Assembly: GCA_017440585.1 (NCBI GenBank)
Contig: JAFSGW010000002.1
Coordinates: forward strand, 1-64,000
DNA length: 64,000 nt
Direction: 5' to 3'
Source of the DNA: Clostridia bacterium
GTDB lineage: Bacteria; Bacillota; Clostridia; UMGS1883
Part shown: positions 18,442 to 27,385 of the stretch, piece by piece
Layout: the number at the start of each line of letters is the position of its first letter
Numbering within the stretch: position 1 is the stretch's first letter
Notes under the pieces: model-generated
What the model was told of the DNA's origin: nothing
Seen by the model: the letters and a program-made list of their open reading frames with translations, nothing else
The model's database searches: none
Position numbers and translations under genes: made by a program

Positions 18442-19044
18442 ATGGGACAGATAAAAGTAATAAAGTGTCCGATAGAGGGCTTATACATTATTGAACCTGC
18501 GGTACATGGTGATAACAGAGGTTATTTCATGGAAACATATAACCAAAGGGATATGGCAGAAGCCGGTCTGAATATGGTGTTTGTACAGGATAATCAAAGT
18601 ATGAGTACGAAAGGCGTGCTCAGAGGTCTTCACTTTCAGAAAGAATTTCCGCAGGGAAAGCTTGTAAGAGTTATCAAGGGAAGGGTATTCGATGTAGCGG
18701 TTGACCTCAGGAGTGGAAGCGAAACTTTCGGAAAATGGTATGGCATAGAGCTTACTGCAGAAAACAAGAAGCAGTTCTATATTTCAGAAGGCTTTGCACA
18801 CGGATTTCTTGTTTTGAGTGATGAGGCAGAATTCTGTTATAAGGCAACAGACTTTTATCATCCCGGTGATGAAGGCGGGCTTGCATGGAATGATCCTGAA
18901 ATCGGGATTGAATGGCCCCAGGTAACAGGAGAATACAGAGGTACTCCGTGTGCTGACGGATACGCTCTTTTAGACGGAACAAAGCTCAACCTCAGCGAAA
19001 AAGATCAAAAAATGCTGGGATTAAAGGATACTTTTAAGTTTTAA
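18442..19044 (+). CDS. rmlC: dTDP-4-dehydrorhamnose 3,5-epimerase
   Basis: Cupin-fold epimerase of about 200 residues that inverts C-3 and C-5 of dTDP-4-keto-6-deoxyglucose. Visible family motifs are HGDNRGYFMETYN, LRGLHFQ (active-site His), GKWYGIEL and EGFAHGFLVLSDEAEFCYK. I start at ATG 18442, with TTAGGAG eight bases upstream. An in-frame ATG at 18421 has no ribosome binding site. A second, diverged RmlC-like gene is at 30585. Confidence 0.95.
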   Translation: MGQIKVIKCPIEGLYIIEPAVHGDNRGYFMETYNQRDMAEAGLNMVFVQDNQSMSTKGVLRGLHFQKEFPQGKLVRVIKGRVFDVAVDLRSGSETFGKWYGIELTAENKKQFYISEGFAHGFLVLSDEAEFCYKATDFYHPGDEGGLAWNDPEIGIEWPQVTGEYRGTPCADGYALLDGTKLNLSEKDQKMLGLKDTFKF

Positions 19045-19081
19045 TAGCTTGGAGTAATGATGCTTAACGAGGTGCTATCCT

Positions 19082-20401
19082 ATGAAGATAAACAGAAACG
19101 CCATCATACAGTATTTTCTGATTTATTTAATGCTGGTGTTTAATGGGGCTAATTTATATATTAATTTTTCAAAACAACATTCCTCTTTATATTGGTTGCT
19201 ATTGATAGCAATTGTAGGAGTTGGTTTATTCAGCTATGTATATAAGCCAAAAAAATACAAAAATATGTATTGCTGTATAATACTGGCAATAGTTTTTGCA
19301 AGCATTGTTGTTGTAAGATATACTGCCGGAGGCGTAGGGGTTAAGGTGTTTATAGAATATGCGGCACATGTATTCTTAACGTTTCTTGCTGTATCGGTGA
19401 ACAAGGAAAAGTTCGCACAAAGACTAATTAATTCAGTTTATGTATTAGCTATAATCAGTCTTATTTGCTATGTAATCCAATTAGTAAAACCGGAAATTCT
19501 GAAAATGTTCTTAAAACGATATAATTCTATTTTCGGACAGCGTATCTGGGACAGTTCGTCCAAGTATACTGTATATTATCAGCCGGCTTGGGGGCAGTTG
19601 TTTTTCTCAATGAGAGAGGGAGAAATGCGACGCAATCTGGGTATGTTCAGTGAACCGGCAAACTATCAGATCGTGTTGAATGCTGCATTGTATCTTTTAT
19701 TGTTCTGTCAGAAGTATTATTCTTTTTCAAAGAAAGAATATATGCGAAGAATAATTATTATAATTATTGCAATTTTGACATGTCAATCAACAACAGGTTA
19801 TATATGTATGTTTATTCTCATGGCGGCGTATCTTCTGAGCAACAAAGAAATATTACAATCAAGACATGTAAAGAAAACAATATTCAGGTTCTTTGCTTTA
19901 GGCACCCTTGTTTTAATATTGGATTATATTTTCAGAGGAGCTGACAGCTTCTTAGGTACGGCGATTGTTGAGAAAATCATAGGCTCGGATAACACTTTAG
20001 ACTTTTCTGTTTCAACCGGTGTTTTCAGAATTGGCACAATAACCGCAAGCTTGGGAATAATGCTCACAAAACCTTTAGGGGTTGGATTTGACAGAGCTTT
20101 CGCAATTATAGAATCACACCTTCAGGGTGCTGCAGGTGGCGCATTGATGCTGTTTGGCGGAGCATTGGGTGTTATTCCGTTTGTGTCGGTTATTATATGG
20201 TCAATTAAACCTGTTTTAAAGACCAAATATATCAGCCTGTACGCTAAGATAGCATATGTCATATTTTTCATGTATACAGGTCTGGCGCAGTCAAAAGTAT
20301 TTTATCCTTGCGTAATTATGATTCCGCTGTTAATTCTGTTTTATAACCCCCAAAGAACTCGGTTTTCTATGCATAATAAACAGTATCATTTAGAGAGGTA
20401 G
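19082..20401 (+). CDS. Wzy-type O-antigen/capsule polymerase
   Basis: A 439-residue integral membrane protein with about ten hydrophobic segments, starting right at the N-terminus (IIQYFLIYLMLVFNGANLY). It has a large polar loop at about residues 145-205 that contains RRNLGMFSEPANYQ. That loop pattern, with a conserved Gly/Glu-Pro-x-x segment, is typical of O-antigen ligase/polymerase proteins. It would join lipid-linked repeats outside the membrane. Primary sequence is poorly conserved in this group, so the call rests on topology and on its position with the flippase 21449. Confidence 0.82.
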   Translation: MKINRNAIIQYFLIYLMLVFNGANLYINFSKQHSSLYWLLLIAIVGVGLFSYVYKPKKYKNMYCCIILAIVFASIVVVRYTAGGVGVKVFIEYAAHVFLTFLAVSVNKEKFAQRLINSVYVLAIISLICYVIQLVKPEILKMFLKRYNSIFGQRIWDSSSKYTVYYQPAWGQLFFSMREGEMRRNLGMFSEPANYQIVLNAALYLLLFCQKYYSFSKKEYMRRIIIIIIAILTCQSTTGYICMFILMAAYLLSNKEILQSRHVKKTIFRFFALGTLVLILDYIFRGADSFLGTAIVEKIIGSDNTLDFSVSTGVFRIGTITASLGIMLTKPLGVGFDRAFAIIESHLQGAAGGALMLFGGALGVIPFVSVIIWSIKPVLKTKYISLYAKIAYVIFFMYTGLAQSKVFYPCVIMIPLLILFYNPQRTRFSMHNKQYHLER

Positions 20402-20406
20402 TATTT

Positions 20407-21429
20407 ATGAGTGAATGTTTGGTATCGATAATTTGCACTGCTTTTAATCATGAAAGATACATAAGGCAGACTTTAGATGGTTTTTTAATGCAAAAAACAA
20501 GTTTTCCCTATGAGGTTTTAATTAATGATGATGCTTCCACTGACAGAACAGCAGAAATAATTAAAGAATATGAAAAAGAACATGGAGGCATCATTAAAGC
20601 TTTTTATCAGGAAGAAAATATGTATTCAAAGGGTGTGTCGCCATCTACATTATTGAGATCAAAAGCAAAGAGCAAATATGTTGCCGTTTGCGAGGGTGAC
20701 GATTTCTGGGTCGATGAAAATAAACTGCAGAGGCAGGTTGATTTTTTAGAAGCTCATCCTGATTATTCTCTCTGTGTACATTCGGGTTACTATGCATACG
20801 AGAATGGTGTCTTGCAGAAAAACCTTTTTAAAGCATTCGACTGTGATAAAACCGTTACAACGGAAGAAATGATTTCCGGATGGCTGTTTCCTACGGCATC
20901 ATTGGTTTACAGAAGAGTGTGTAAAAAGAGTGATGTACCTGTTTTCAGAGGTAATTGTCCGGTAGGTGATTATCCTACAATGATTGATCTTTCCTTAGAA
21001 GGTAAAGTTTATTATTTCAATAAACCCATGAGTGCATACAGAAGAATGTCGGTTTCTTCCGTATCTGCGAAGGTTTCTAAAGACCCTTCTAAGCAGGTTA
21101 AGCATAATTATGCAATAATTGAAATGCTCAGGCGGTTGAACGCATACACGGAAGGCAAGTACATAGATGCAATAAATAAAACTATTGATATGCGTTTGTT
21201 TACCATTGCAACCCTGGAGCATGATATAGATGGTTTAAAGAAAACCAAGAAATATCAGAGCTTAAGTGTAAGAGCTCAAAGAAAAGCCATTAAAAATGCC
21301 AAAGTGCCAAACCCGATAATGCAACAAGCAAAGGCTGAGTTGAGAAAGCTTAAAGCAAAAATAAAGTATCGTTGCGAAGTTGAGAAAATGAAAACTTGTA
21401 AAATTCCTAATGTTCGTGTTATAGATTAA
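20407..21429 (+). CDS. Glycosyltransferase, GT2 family
   Basis: GT-A fold inverting transferase of 340 residues. VSIICTAFNHERYIRQTLDGFLMQ opens the nucleotide-binding domain. The metal-binding and donor motifs are NDDASTDRT (about residue 40) and CEGDDFWVDENKLQRQVDF. The C-terminal 100 residues are lysine-rich and probably amphipathic. It lies between the polymerase and flippase genes. The sugar is unknown. Confidence 0.9.
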   Translation: MSECLVSIICTAFNHERYIRQTLDGFLMQKTSFPYEVLINDDASTDRTAEIIKEYEKEHGGIIKAFYQEENMYSKGVSPSTLLRSKAKSKYVAVCEGDDFWVDENKLQRQVDFLEAHPDYSLCVHSGYYAYENGVLQKNLFKAFDCDKTVTTEEMISGWLFPTASLVYRRVCKKSDVPVFRGNCPVGDYPTMIDLSLEGKVYYFNKPMSAYRRMSVSSVSAKVSKDPSKQVKHNYAIIEMLRRLNAYTEGKYIDAINKTIDMRLFTIATLEHDIDGLKKTKKYQSLSVRAQRKAIKNAKVPNPIMQQAKAELRKLKAKIKYRCEVEKMKTCKIPNVRVID

Positions 21430-21448
21430 AATTCTGGAGTGAATCTGA

Positions 21449-22906
21449 ATGAATAAAACTTTAACAAATCTGATATGGAGGTTCGCCGAAAGGTGTGGAG
21501 CACAGCTGGTATCCTTTTTGGTATCAATTATCCTTGCACGCCTTCTGACTCCGGATGCATATGGTATTATTTCAACAATTCTTGTTTTTACTACAATTTT
21601 ACAAGTCTTTGTTGATAGTGGATTAGGCAATGCTTTAATACAGAAAAAGAACGCTGATGATATTGATTTTTCTACTGTTTTTTATACAAATATAATCTTC
21701 TGTACAGTTTTGTACTTAATTCTCTTTTTCTGTGCACCATTTATAGCAACATTTTATAACGAACCGTCTATGACAGCACTTTTGAGAGTTTTGGGGCTTA
21801 CAATAGTGATATCCGGAGTAAAAAATGTACAGCAGGCATATATATCACGAAACTTAATGTTTAAAAAATTCTTTTTTGCAACAATCGGCGGTACAATTTG
21901 TGCTGCGGTTGTTGGTATTGCAATTGCTTACGGCGGAGGTGGCGCCTGGGCATTGGTAGCCCAGCAGATTATAAATGTATCGATAGGAACAGTCGTTCTT
22001 TGGCTTACCGTGAAGTGGAGACCAAAGAAAGTGTTTTCACTCCAGCGTTTGAAGGGCTTATACTCATTCGGATGGAAGCTGTTGGCATCAAGCCTTTTGG
22101 ATACTGTTTACAACGATATCAGACAGTTGATTATCGGAAAAATGTACGGCTCAGCCGATCTTGCTTTTTATAATAGAGGAAAGCAGTTTCCTCACCTTAT
22201 TGTAACGAATGTGAACACTTCAATAGATAGCGTTTTACTCCCTGTTTTGTCAAACGAACAAGACAAGAAGGACAGAATAAAAGCAATGACTCGCAGAGCT
22301 ATTAAGACGAGCGTTTATATTATGGCGCCGCTTATGATGGGGTTGGCATTTACTGCGCCAACTCTTATAAGAATTATTTTAACCGAAAAATGGATTCCCT
22401 GTGTTCCTTATATGTGTATTTTCTGTATTTCGTATATGTTCCATCCTATTCACACAGCAAATCTTAATGCAATTAAAGCTATGGGCCGAAGCGATTTATT
22501 CCTGAAGCTTGAAATCGTCAAGAAAACAGTAGGCGTAATACTTTTGTTAGCAACAATGTGGCAGGGTGTATTTGCAATGGCATGTAGCTTGCTTGTAACA
22601 ACCTTTACAAGCCAGATAATCAATTCCTGGCCTAATCGCAAGCTGATGAATTACGGTTATCTTGAGCAGTTGAAGGACATCCTTCCGAGTATTCTTCTGG
22701 CGGTTTTCATGGGAGCATGTGTAAGCCTGGTAACCCTTTTAGGGATGCCGGACCTTATTACTTTGATAATTCAGGTTATACTTGGTGTTATAATTTATGT
22801 AGCGGCATCTGTAATCTTCAAATTTGAGATATTTACATATTTATTGAATATGATTAAACCTTTGTTTGAAAAATTTATCGGTACTGGCAAAAGTAAGGAG
22901 TTATAA
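21449..22906 (+). CDS. Wzx-type flippase (MOP superfamily)
   Basis: A 485-residue polytopic membrane protein with an N-terminal WRFAERCGAQLVSFLVSIILARLLTPDAYG. This is the usual signature of WzxC/TuaB-like polysaccharide transporters (MOP exporters), followed by about 12-14 hydrophobic segments. It should move the lipid-linked repeat unit across the membrane for the polymerase encoded at 19082. Upstream is a TGGAGTG ribosome binding site. The end abuts the GNAT gene, whose ribosome binding site lies inside this gene. Confidence 0.92.
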   Translation: MNKTLTNLIWRFAERCGAQLVSFLVSIILARLLTPDAYGIISTILVFTTILQVFVDSGLGNALIQKKNADDIDFSTVFYTNIIFCTVLYLILFFCAPFIATFYNEPSMTALLRVLGLTIVISGVKNVQQAYISRNLMFKKFFFATIGGTICAAVVGIAIAYGGGGAWALVAQQIINVSIGTVVLWLTVKWRPKKVFSLQRLKGLYSFGWKLLASSLLDTVYNDIRQLIIGKMYGSADLAFYNRGKQFPHLIVTNVNTSIDSVLLPVLSNEQDKKDRIKAMTRRAIKTSVYIMAPLMMGLAFTAPTLIRIILTEKWIPCVPYMCIFCISYMFHPIHTANLNAIKAMGRSDLFLKLEIVKKTVGVILLLATMWQGVFAMACSLLVTTFTSQIINSWPNRKLMNYGYLEQLKDILPSILLAVFMGACVSLVTLLGMPDLITLIIQVILGVIIYVAASVIFKFEIFTYLLNMIKPLFEKFIGTGKSKEL

Positions 22907-22909
22907 TTG

Positions 22910-23356
22910 ATGGTAAAGGTAACTCAGGCACAGTTGGAAAGGTTTTTAACTATAGTAGATAAAGAATTTCCTGTGCCTCTTTCAGAAAAACAGGATTTAA
23001 AGGAACTTTCAGAAAAGTTTTCCGTAAAGGCAACGATTTGCTCTGAGGTTATTGACGGGGAAATTATTGCAATGGTTGCAGGATATACTGATAACGTTAT
23101 TGATGGATTGGCTTATATTTCCGTTGTTGCTACCTTGAAATGTGCTCAAGGCAAAGGCTTAGCGAAAAAGCTTATTTTTGAGTTTATTTCAGAATGCGAG
23201 AGGAAGAATTTGTCGGCAGTTCATTTATATACTGATTGTCGTAATCAACCTGCGATAAAAATGTACGAACGCCTGGGGTTTGAACACTATTCATGTTTAA
23301 ATGAAATCAGGCCCGATGATATTCATTTTATATATTATATTAACAAGGAGAAATAA
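22910..23356 (+). CDS. GNAT-family N-acetyltransferase
   Basis: The 148-residue protein has the acetyl-CoA binding pattern of GNAT proteins: a beta-strand VVATLKCAQGKGLAKKLI (Q/R-x2-G-x-G/A) and a C-terminal IKMYERLGFEHY. I start at ATG 22910, nine bases after AAGGAG. A TTG at 22907 directly after the flippase stop is an alternative. It heads the ATP-grasp/transporter segment (22.9-27.4 kb) and probably acetylates an amine made or used there; that role is inferred. Confidence 0.85.
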   Translation: MVKVTQAQLERFLTIVDKEFPVPLSEKQDLKELSEKFSVKATICSEVIDGEIIAMVAGYTDNVIDGLAYISVVATLKCAQGKGLAKKLIFEFISECERKNLSAVHLYTDCRNQPAIKMYERLGFEHYSCLNEIRPDDIHFIYYINKEK

Positions 23357-23360
23357 TTGA

Positions 23361-24386
23361 ATGAATGTATTGTTGACCTCTGTTGGACGAAGAGCATATA
23401 TGGTAAAGTATTTTAAAGAGGCGATAGGCAACAATGGAGAGGTTCATGTTTGTAATTCCGACGACCTGACCGTAGCCTTTCACTATGCTGATAAGCACGT
23501 GATTTCACCGTTGATTTATGATGATGCATATGTACCGTTTTTGCTTGATTATTGTAAAGAAAACAAGATTGATATTTTACTTTCTCTTTTTGACATTGAC
23601 TTATTGGTTCTTGCGCGTAACAAAGCTAAGTTTGAAGAAATAGGAACTCAAGTTGTTGTATCTGATGAAAAGCTTATAAGTGTTTGTAATGACAAATGGA
23701 AAACATATCTTTTCCTGAAAGAAAACGGCTTTGCGGTACCTAAAACATACATTTCTCTACAAAGGGTTTTATTAGCTTTGGAAAGCGGGGAATTAAAGTA
23801 TCCGATTATTATAAAGCCCCGTTTCGGATGTGGTTCAATAGGCATGTCTATAGCAGAAGATGAAATGGCTTTGCTTTATTATTTCCGAAGAAATACACGT
23901 GTAATAGGGAAAAGCTATCTTAAATACGAATCTGCCGCCGTGCCGGTGGATGAACAAATTTTATATCAGGAATGTCTTAACGGACAAGAGTATGGCGTGG
24001 ATATAATCAATGATCTGAATAAGAATACACGAAATGTAATTGTAAAAACAAAAATAGCTATGCGAGCAGGTGAAACCGACATTTCGGAAGTTGTGGAGAT
24101 GCCTGTTATTAAAGCGGAGCTTGAAAGGCTCGGTAAATTAACAAGACATATAGGTAATATGGACTGTGATGTGTTTTTGGTAGATAGTAAGCCATATATA
24201 TTAGAAATGAACGCCAGGTTTGGAGGGGGCTATCCTTTCAGTCATATGAGTGGATGTAATCTTCCGAAGGCAATAGTGGATTGGGTAGAAGGGAAAGAAA
24301 TTTCAAACGAGTTGCTTCAATCGAAGGTTGGCTTTCTTGGATATAAAGAGTTAGTTATAACCGATGTTAATAGGAGAATGGAGTGA
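23361..24386 (+). CDS. ATP-grasp carboxylate-amine ligase (first)
   Basis: The 341-residue protein opens MNVLLTSVGRRAYMVKYF, as in the carbamoyl-phosphate-synthase-like/PylC-like ATP-grasp group. The ATP-grasp core has KPRFGCGSIGMSIAEDE (glycine-rich loop) and YQECLNGQEYGVDII. The metal-binding end is ILEMNARFGGGYPFSHMSGC. Such enzymes activate a carboxylate as acyl-phosphate and join it to an amine or thiol. It overlaps the next ATP-grasp gene by four bases (GTGA), so the two probably act together. The substrate is unknown. Confidence 0.88.
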   Translation: MNVLLTSVGRRAYMVKYFKEAIGNNGEVHVCNSDDLTVAFHYADKHVISPLIYDDAYVPFLLDYCKENKIDILLSLFDIDLLVLARNKAKFEEIGTQVVVSDEKLISVCNDKWKTYLFLKENGFAVPKTYISLQRVLLALESGELKYPIIIKPRFGCGSIGMSIAEDEMALLYYFRRNTRVIGKSYLKYESAAVPVDEQILYQECLNGQEYGVDIINDLNKNTRNVIVKTKIAMRAGETDISEVVEMPVIKAELERLGKLTRHIGNMDCDVFLVDSKPYILEMNARFGGGYPFSHMSGCNLPKAIVDWVEGKEISNELLQSKVGFLGYKELVITDVNRRME

Positions 24387-25714
24387 AGTTATATATGAAT
24401 AATTTGAAAGGAAAAAAATTGTTGGTTTTAGGTGGTGCATTTCAGCATTGCAAATTGGTTGAAGCAGCACATGAATTGGGCGTAACGGTGATTGTTACAG
24501 ATTATCTTCCGTTGGAGCAAGCTCCTGCAAAACAATTGGCTGACAAATATTATATGAATAACATTACAGATATTGATGATATTGTAGAGTTTTGCCGGAA
24601 TGAAGGGGTTGACGGAGTTATTGCCACCTCCTTGGATGCTTGCCAGAGACCTTATCAGCAGATTTGCGAAAAGCTTAATGTTCCTTGCTTTGGTAATGCA
24701 GAACAGTATCGTATATTAACGGATAAGAATGTATTTAAGGAGTATTGCAAGAAAAATGGCGTAGATGTTATTCCCGAATACCGAATGGAAGATTTTTCGG
24801 ATAAGGATACATGTATGCAGACTGTAAATTTTCCGATTTTTATCAAGCCTTGTGACAGTCGAGGGTCACGTGGACAAACTATTTGCAATACTTACGAAGA
24901 AGCATTGGATGGCATAAAGTTTGCGATGAGTGAAAGCACCATAGGTAAAATCGTTATAGAGAAATATATGGGACAAAACAACGACTTTTCAATGACTATA
25001 ATTGTTTTAAACGGAAAAGCTTATCCATTCAGAACGGTTGACCGTTTTCTCGGAACAATGGAGGATGGTCTTGACAAGCTGGCTGTTGGTGCAGCAATGC
25101 CATCTGTCTTTACAGAGCTGTATATGACGAAGGTTCATGATAAAGTGCAGAAGCTTATTGAAGATATTGGTCTTGTTAACGCTCCGGTGTTTATGCAAGG
25201 GTTTGTAGATGGAGATACAGTTCGTTTTTATGACCCGGGTCTCAGGTTCCCGGGTGGCGAATATGAACGTATGTTCAAGGCTGCAATGAATAAAAATGTA
25301 TTCTATCCTCTTATAGAATACGCACTTACAGGCGAGGTTTCTGAGGATGCAGTTTCCTTGAATAAGGATGATATCTGGTTAGGCGGAAAGGTTGCGGCAC
25401 AAGTATTGCCTACACTCAGAGCAGGAAGGATTTCATCTATTGAAGGAATGGAAAAGATAAAGAAGCATCCAAGGGTTGTATCTGCGTTTGAAAGATTTGC
25501 AATAGGCGATGAGATTGTGGAAACACATAATGTAAATCAACGTTTTTGTGAAATTGATGTAGTTTGTGACAACAATGATGAAATGAAGAATGCAGTTGAT
25601 TGTATATATAATACTTTGGAAATATTGGATGAAAATGGCGAAAGCATGATTGTTTCCAGGTATGATACTGATTTATTTTTAAAACGAAAAAAATTCTTTG
25701 AAAGCGGGAGGTAA
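24383..25714 (+). CDS. ATP-grasp ligase (second)
   Basis: A 443-residue ATP-grasp enzyme with an N-terminal Rossmann-like pre-ATP domain (KKLLVLGGAFQHCKLVEAAHELG). The ATP-binding core is IFIKPCDSRGSRGQTIC, and the later YDPGLRFPGGEYE lies where the metal-binding residues should be. There, Asp/Glu-x-Asn of typical members appears replaced by DPG, so the catalytic set may differ. GTG 24383 overlaps the upstream stop (GTGA) with AGGAG six bases before. ATG 24395 is an alternative start. Paired with the preceding ligase and a GNAT enzyme, it suggests amide or peptide-like bond formation on a sugar acid or amino sugar. Confidence 0.85.
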   Translation: MKLYMNNLKGKKLLVLGGAFQHCKLVEAAHELGVTVIVTDYLPLEQAPAKQLADKYYMNNITDIDDIVEFCRNEGVDGVIATSLDACQRPYQQICEKLNVPCFGNAEQYRILTDKNVFKEYCKKNGVDVIPEYRMEDFSDKDTCMQTVNFPIFIKPCDSRGSRGQTICNTYEEALDGIKFAMSESTIGKIVIEKYMGQNNDFSMTIIVLNGKAYPFRTVDRFLGTMEDGLDKLAVGAAMPSVFTELYMTKVHDKVQKLIEDIGLVNAPVFMQGFVDGDTVRFYDPGLRFPGGEYERMFKAAMNKNVFYPLIEYALTGEVSEDAVSLNKDDIWLGGKVAAQVLPTLRAGRISSIEGMEKIKKHPRVVSAFERFAIGDEIVETHNVNQRFCEIDVVCDNNDEMKNAVDCIYNTLEILDENGESMIVSRYDTDLFLKRKKFFESGR

Positions 25715-25719
25715 GTGCA

Positions 25720-27081
25720 ATGCCGGTTGAATTATTATATCTTATTGTTGTATTTGCTGTTTGTATTGTTGGTTTTTCCATATTAAAACGTCCTTTGTAT
25801 GAATGTATGTTAGTGGCGTTTTTCGTGTTGCTTACAGTTAGTGGTACCTGGTCAGGTATAGGAACATTTATATGGGATGCCTTATGCGAACCTACAATGT
25901 ATGTTATATTTGTGTTTGTTATATCTGCATCATTGTTATCGAAGACTACCATAATAGATGATTGTATTGCGATTATATTATCTCTTTTCGGTCGTTTAAG
26001 AGGCGGTGCAGGGTTTGTTGCAATTATCGGTAGTACTTATATGGGTTCACTTTCAGGTTCCGGCCCCGGAAACGTTGCTACCACAGGTGTTTTCACCATT
26101 CCTGCAATGATTCGTTCGGGATTTCCTCCTCATCTTGCAGCAAACGTTGAAGCACATTCCAGTACAATGGGCAACATGATTCCGCCTGCTGGTATGATTG
26201 CTATTGCTTTTGCAGCCTTGGATACACTGTATCCCGATACATACACGCTATCTCAGTATTGGATGTTGTTGTGGGGTATAGTATTGTGGTTTGCACTCCA
26301 AAGAATTATAACTCTTTATCTTATGTGCAGATATTACAAAGTTGAAGCTATGAATAAGGAGGATATACCGGGGTTTATTGAATCGATAAAGAAGGGCTGG
26401 AAAGCGGTGTTCTTGCCAATTATTGTATTTTTGCCGTTCTTTTTAACTTCTACCTTTGAAGAATTTTTCAAAGCAAGGCTTGGAGATGGTGTATCTTCAT
26501 TAAACAATAGTCTGATTTTGCTTATTCCTTCAATAATTGTTGTATGTGGCATTTTGTTATCGGGTAAAGAAATCAGACAGAAGATGACTATTCCTTACAT
26601 GAGCCGTTGTATTCAGGATGGTATGTTGAAGGTTGTTCCCACAGCATCACTTGTTTTGTTTGCGTACTTTGTAAGTAACGTGTTCGAAACCTTGAATGTT
26701 GAGGTAGCAATCGGCGAATTGATCAATTCCTTAAATATGAGCAGAGTGACATTATGCTTATTATTGCCTTTATTTACTGCAATTCTTGGTATGCTTTTAC
26801 CCGGTTCGACGCAGGTAAAGATTTTCGGTGGTATTATTATATCTATGCTTGCCGCTGCAGGTACCAATCCTATGCTCGCTGCAGCAATGTTGCCTTGTAT
26901 TTGTGGAGCTATGCACGGGGTTACACCTCCATATTGTGCATGTGTATATGTGGGTATGGGTATAGCTCAATCTGAATTAAAGCCGACTCTGGTAAACTGC
27001 ATGATATGGATTATTGTTCATTATGTTTTATCGGTAGTAGTTTTGTTGGAATTGTTACCGATATGGGGTTTAATAGGCTAA
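25720..27081 (+). CDS. TRAP transporter large permease (DctM-like)
   Basis: The 453-residue membrane protein has about 11-12 hydrophobic segments. The segment MGSLSGSGPGNVATTGVFTIPAMIRSGFPP followed by AANVEAHSSTMGNMIPP matches the substrate-site motif of TRAP (especially TAXI-type) permeases. TRAP systems normally need a periplasmic or lipoprotein solute receptor and a small DctQ subunit. A receptor is not seen in the window. The neighbouring 96-residue two-helix protein might stand in for DctQ. A transporter of this class inside a polysaccharide operon is unusual. It may import or export a small carboxylate used by the ATP-grasp pair. The family call is good; the role is inferred. Confidence 0.82.
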   Translation: MPVELLYLIVVFAVCIVGFSILKRPLYECMLVAFFVLLTVSGTWSGIGTFIWDALCEPTMYVIFVFVISASLLSKTTIIDDCIAIILSLFGRLRGGAGFVAIIGSTYMGSLSGSGPGNVATTGVFTIPAMIRSGFPPHLAANVEAHSSTMGNMIPPAGMIAIAFAALDTLYPDTYTLSQYWMLLWGIVLWFALQRIITLYLMCRYYKVEAMNKEDIPGFIESIKKGWKAVFLPIIVFLPFFLTSTFEEFFKARLGDGVSSLNNSLILLIPSIIVVCGILLSGKEIRQKMTIPYMSRCIQDGMLKVVPTASLVLFAYFVSNVFETLNVEVAIGELINSLNMSRVTLCLLLPLFTAILGMLLPGSTQVKIFGGIIISMLAAAGTNPMLAAAMLPCICGAMHGVTPPYCACVYVGMGIAQSELKPTLVNCMIWIIVHYVLSVVVLLELLPIWGLIG

Positions 27082-27093
27082 GGGGGTAGATTT

Positions 27094-27384
27094 ATGAGAG
27101 CGAATATTTATAAGTTTTTAAATAGAGTTTATGGCTTTATGATGTCGGTTTCCTTCTTTGCAGGGTTTCTTCCTCTTATACCTTTTATATTTGCGATAAT
27201 AATTGGTGGGGAGATTGGAGAAGCAATTGCTGTTTTCCTGTATAAACAGTATTATCCTGTTGTGATCATTTTAGGCTGTTTAGCTGTGGTTGTAGGATGG
27301 GTTGCGATGTATGTTGGAAAAATAGAAGCTTTCTCTGTTAAGAAAACCGTTGCAACAGAAGATTCAGGAAAGAAGGATGAGTAG
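27094..27384 (+). CDS. Small two-helix membrane protein, possible TRAP partner
   Basis: Ninety-six residues with two hydrophobic segments (about 15-41 and 51-74) and a charged, lysine-rich tail, so the C-terminus is likely cytoplasmic. It starts 13 bases after the permease with a strong AAGGGGG site, so it is translated with it. It is shorter than standard DctQ proteins, which have four helices. I do not recognise a family. Its placement suggests an accessory subunit of the permease. Confidence 0.7.
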   Translation: MRANIYKFLNRVYGFMMSVSFFAGFLPLIPFIFAIIIGGEIGEAIAVFLYKQYYPVVIILGCLAVVVGWVAMYVGKIEAFSVKKTVATEDSGKKDE

Positions 27385-27385
27385 A

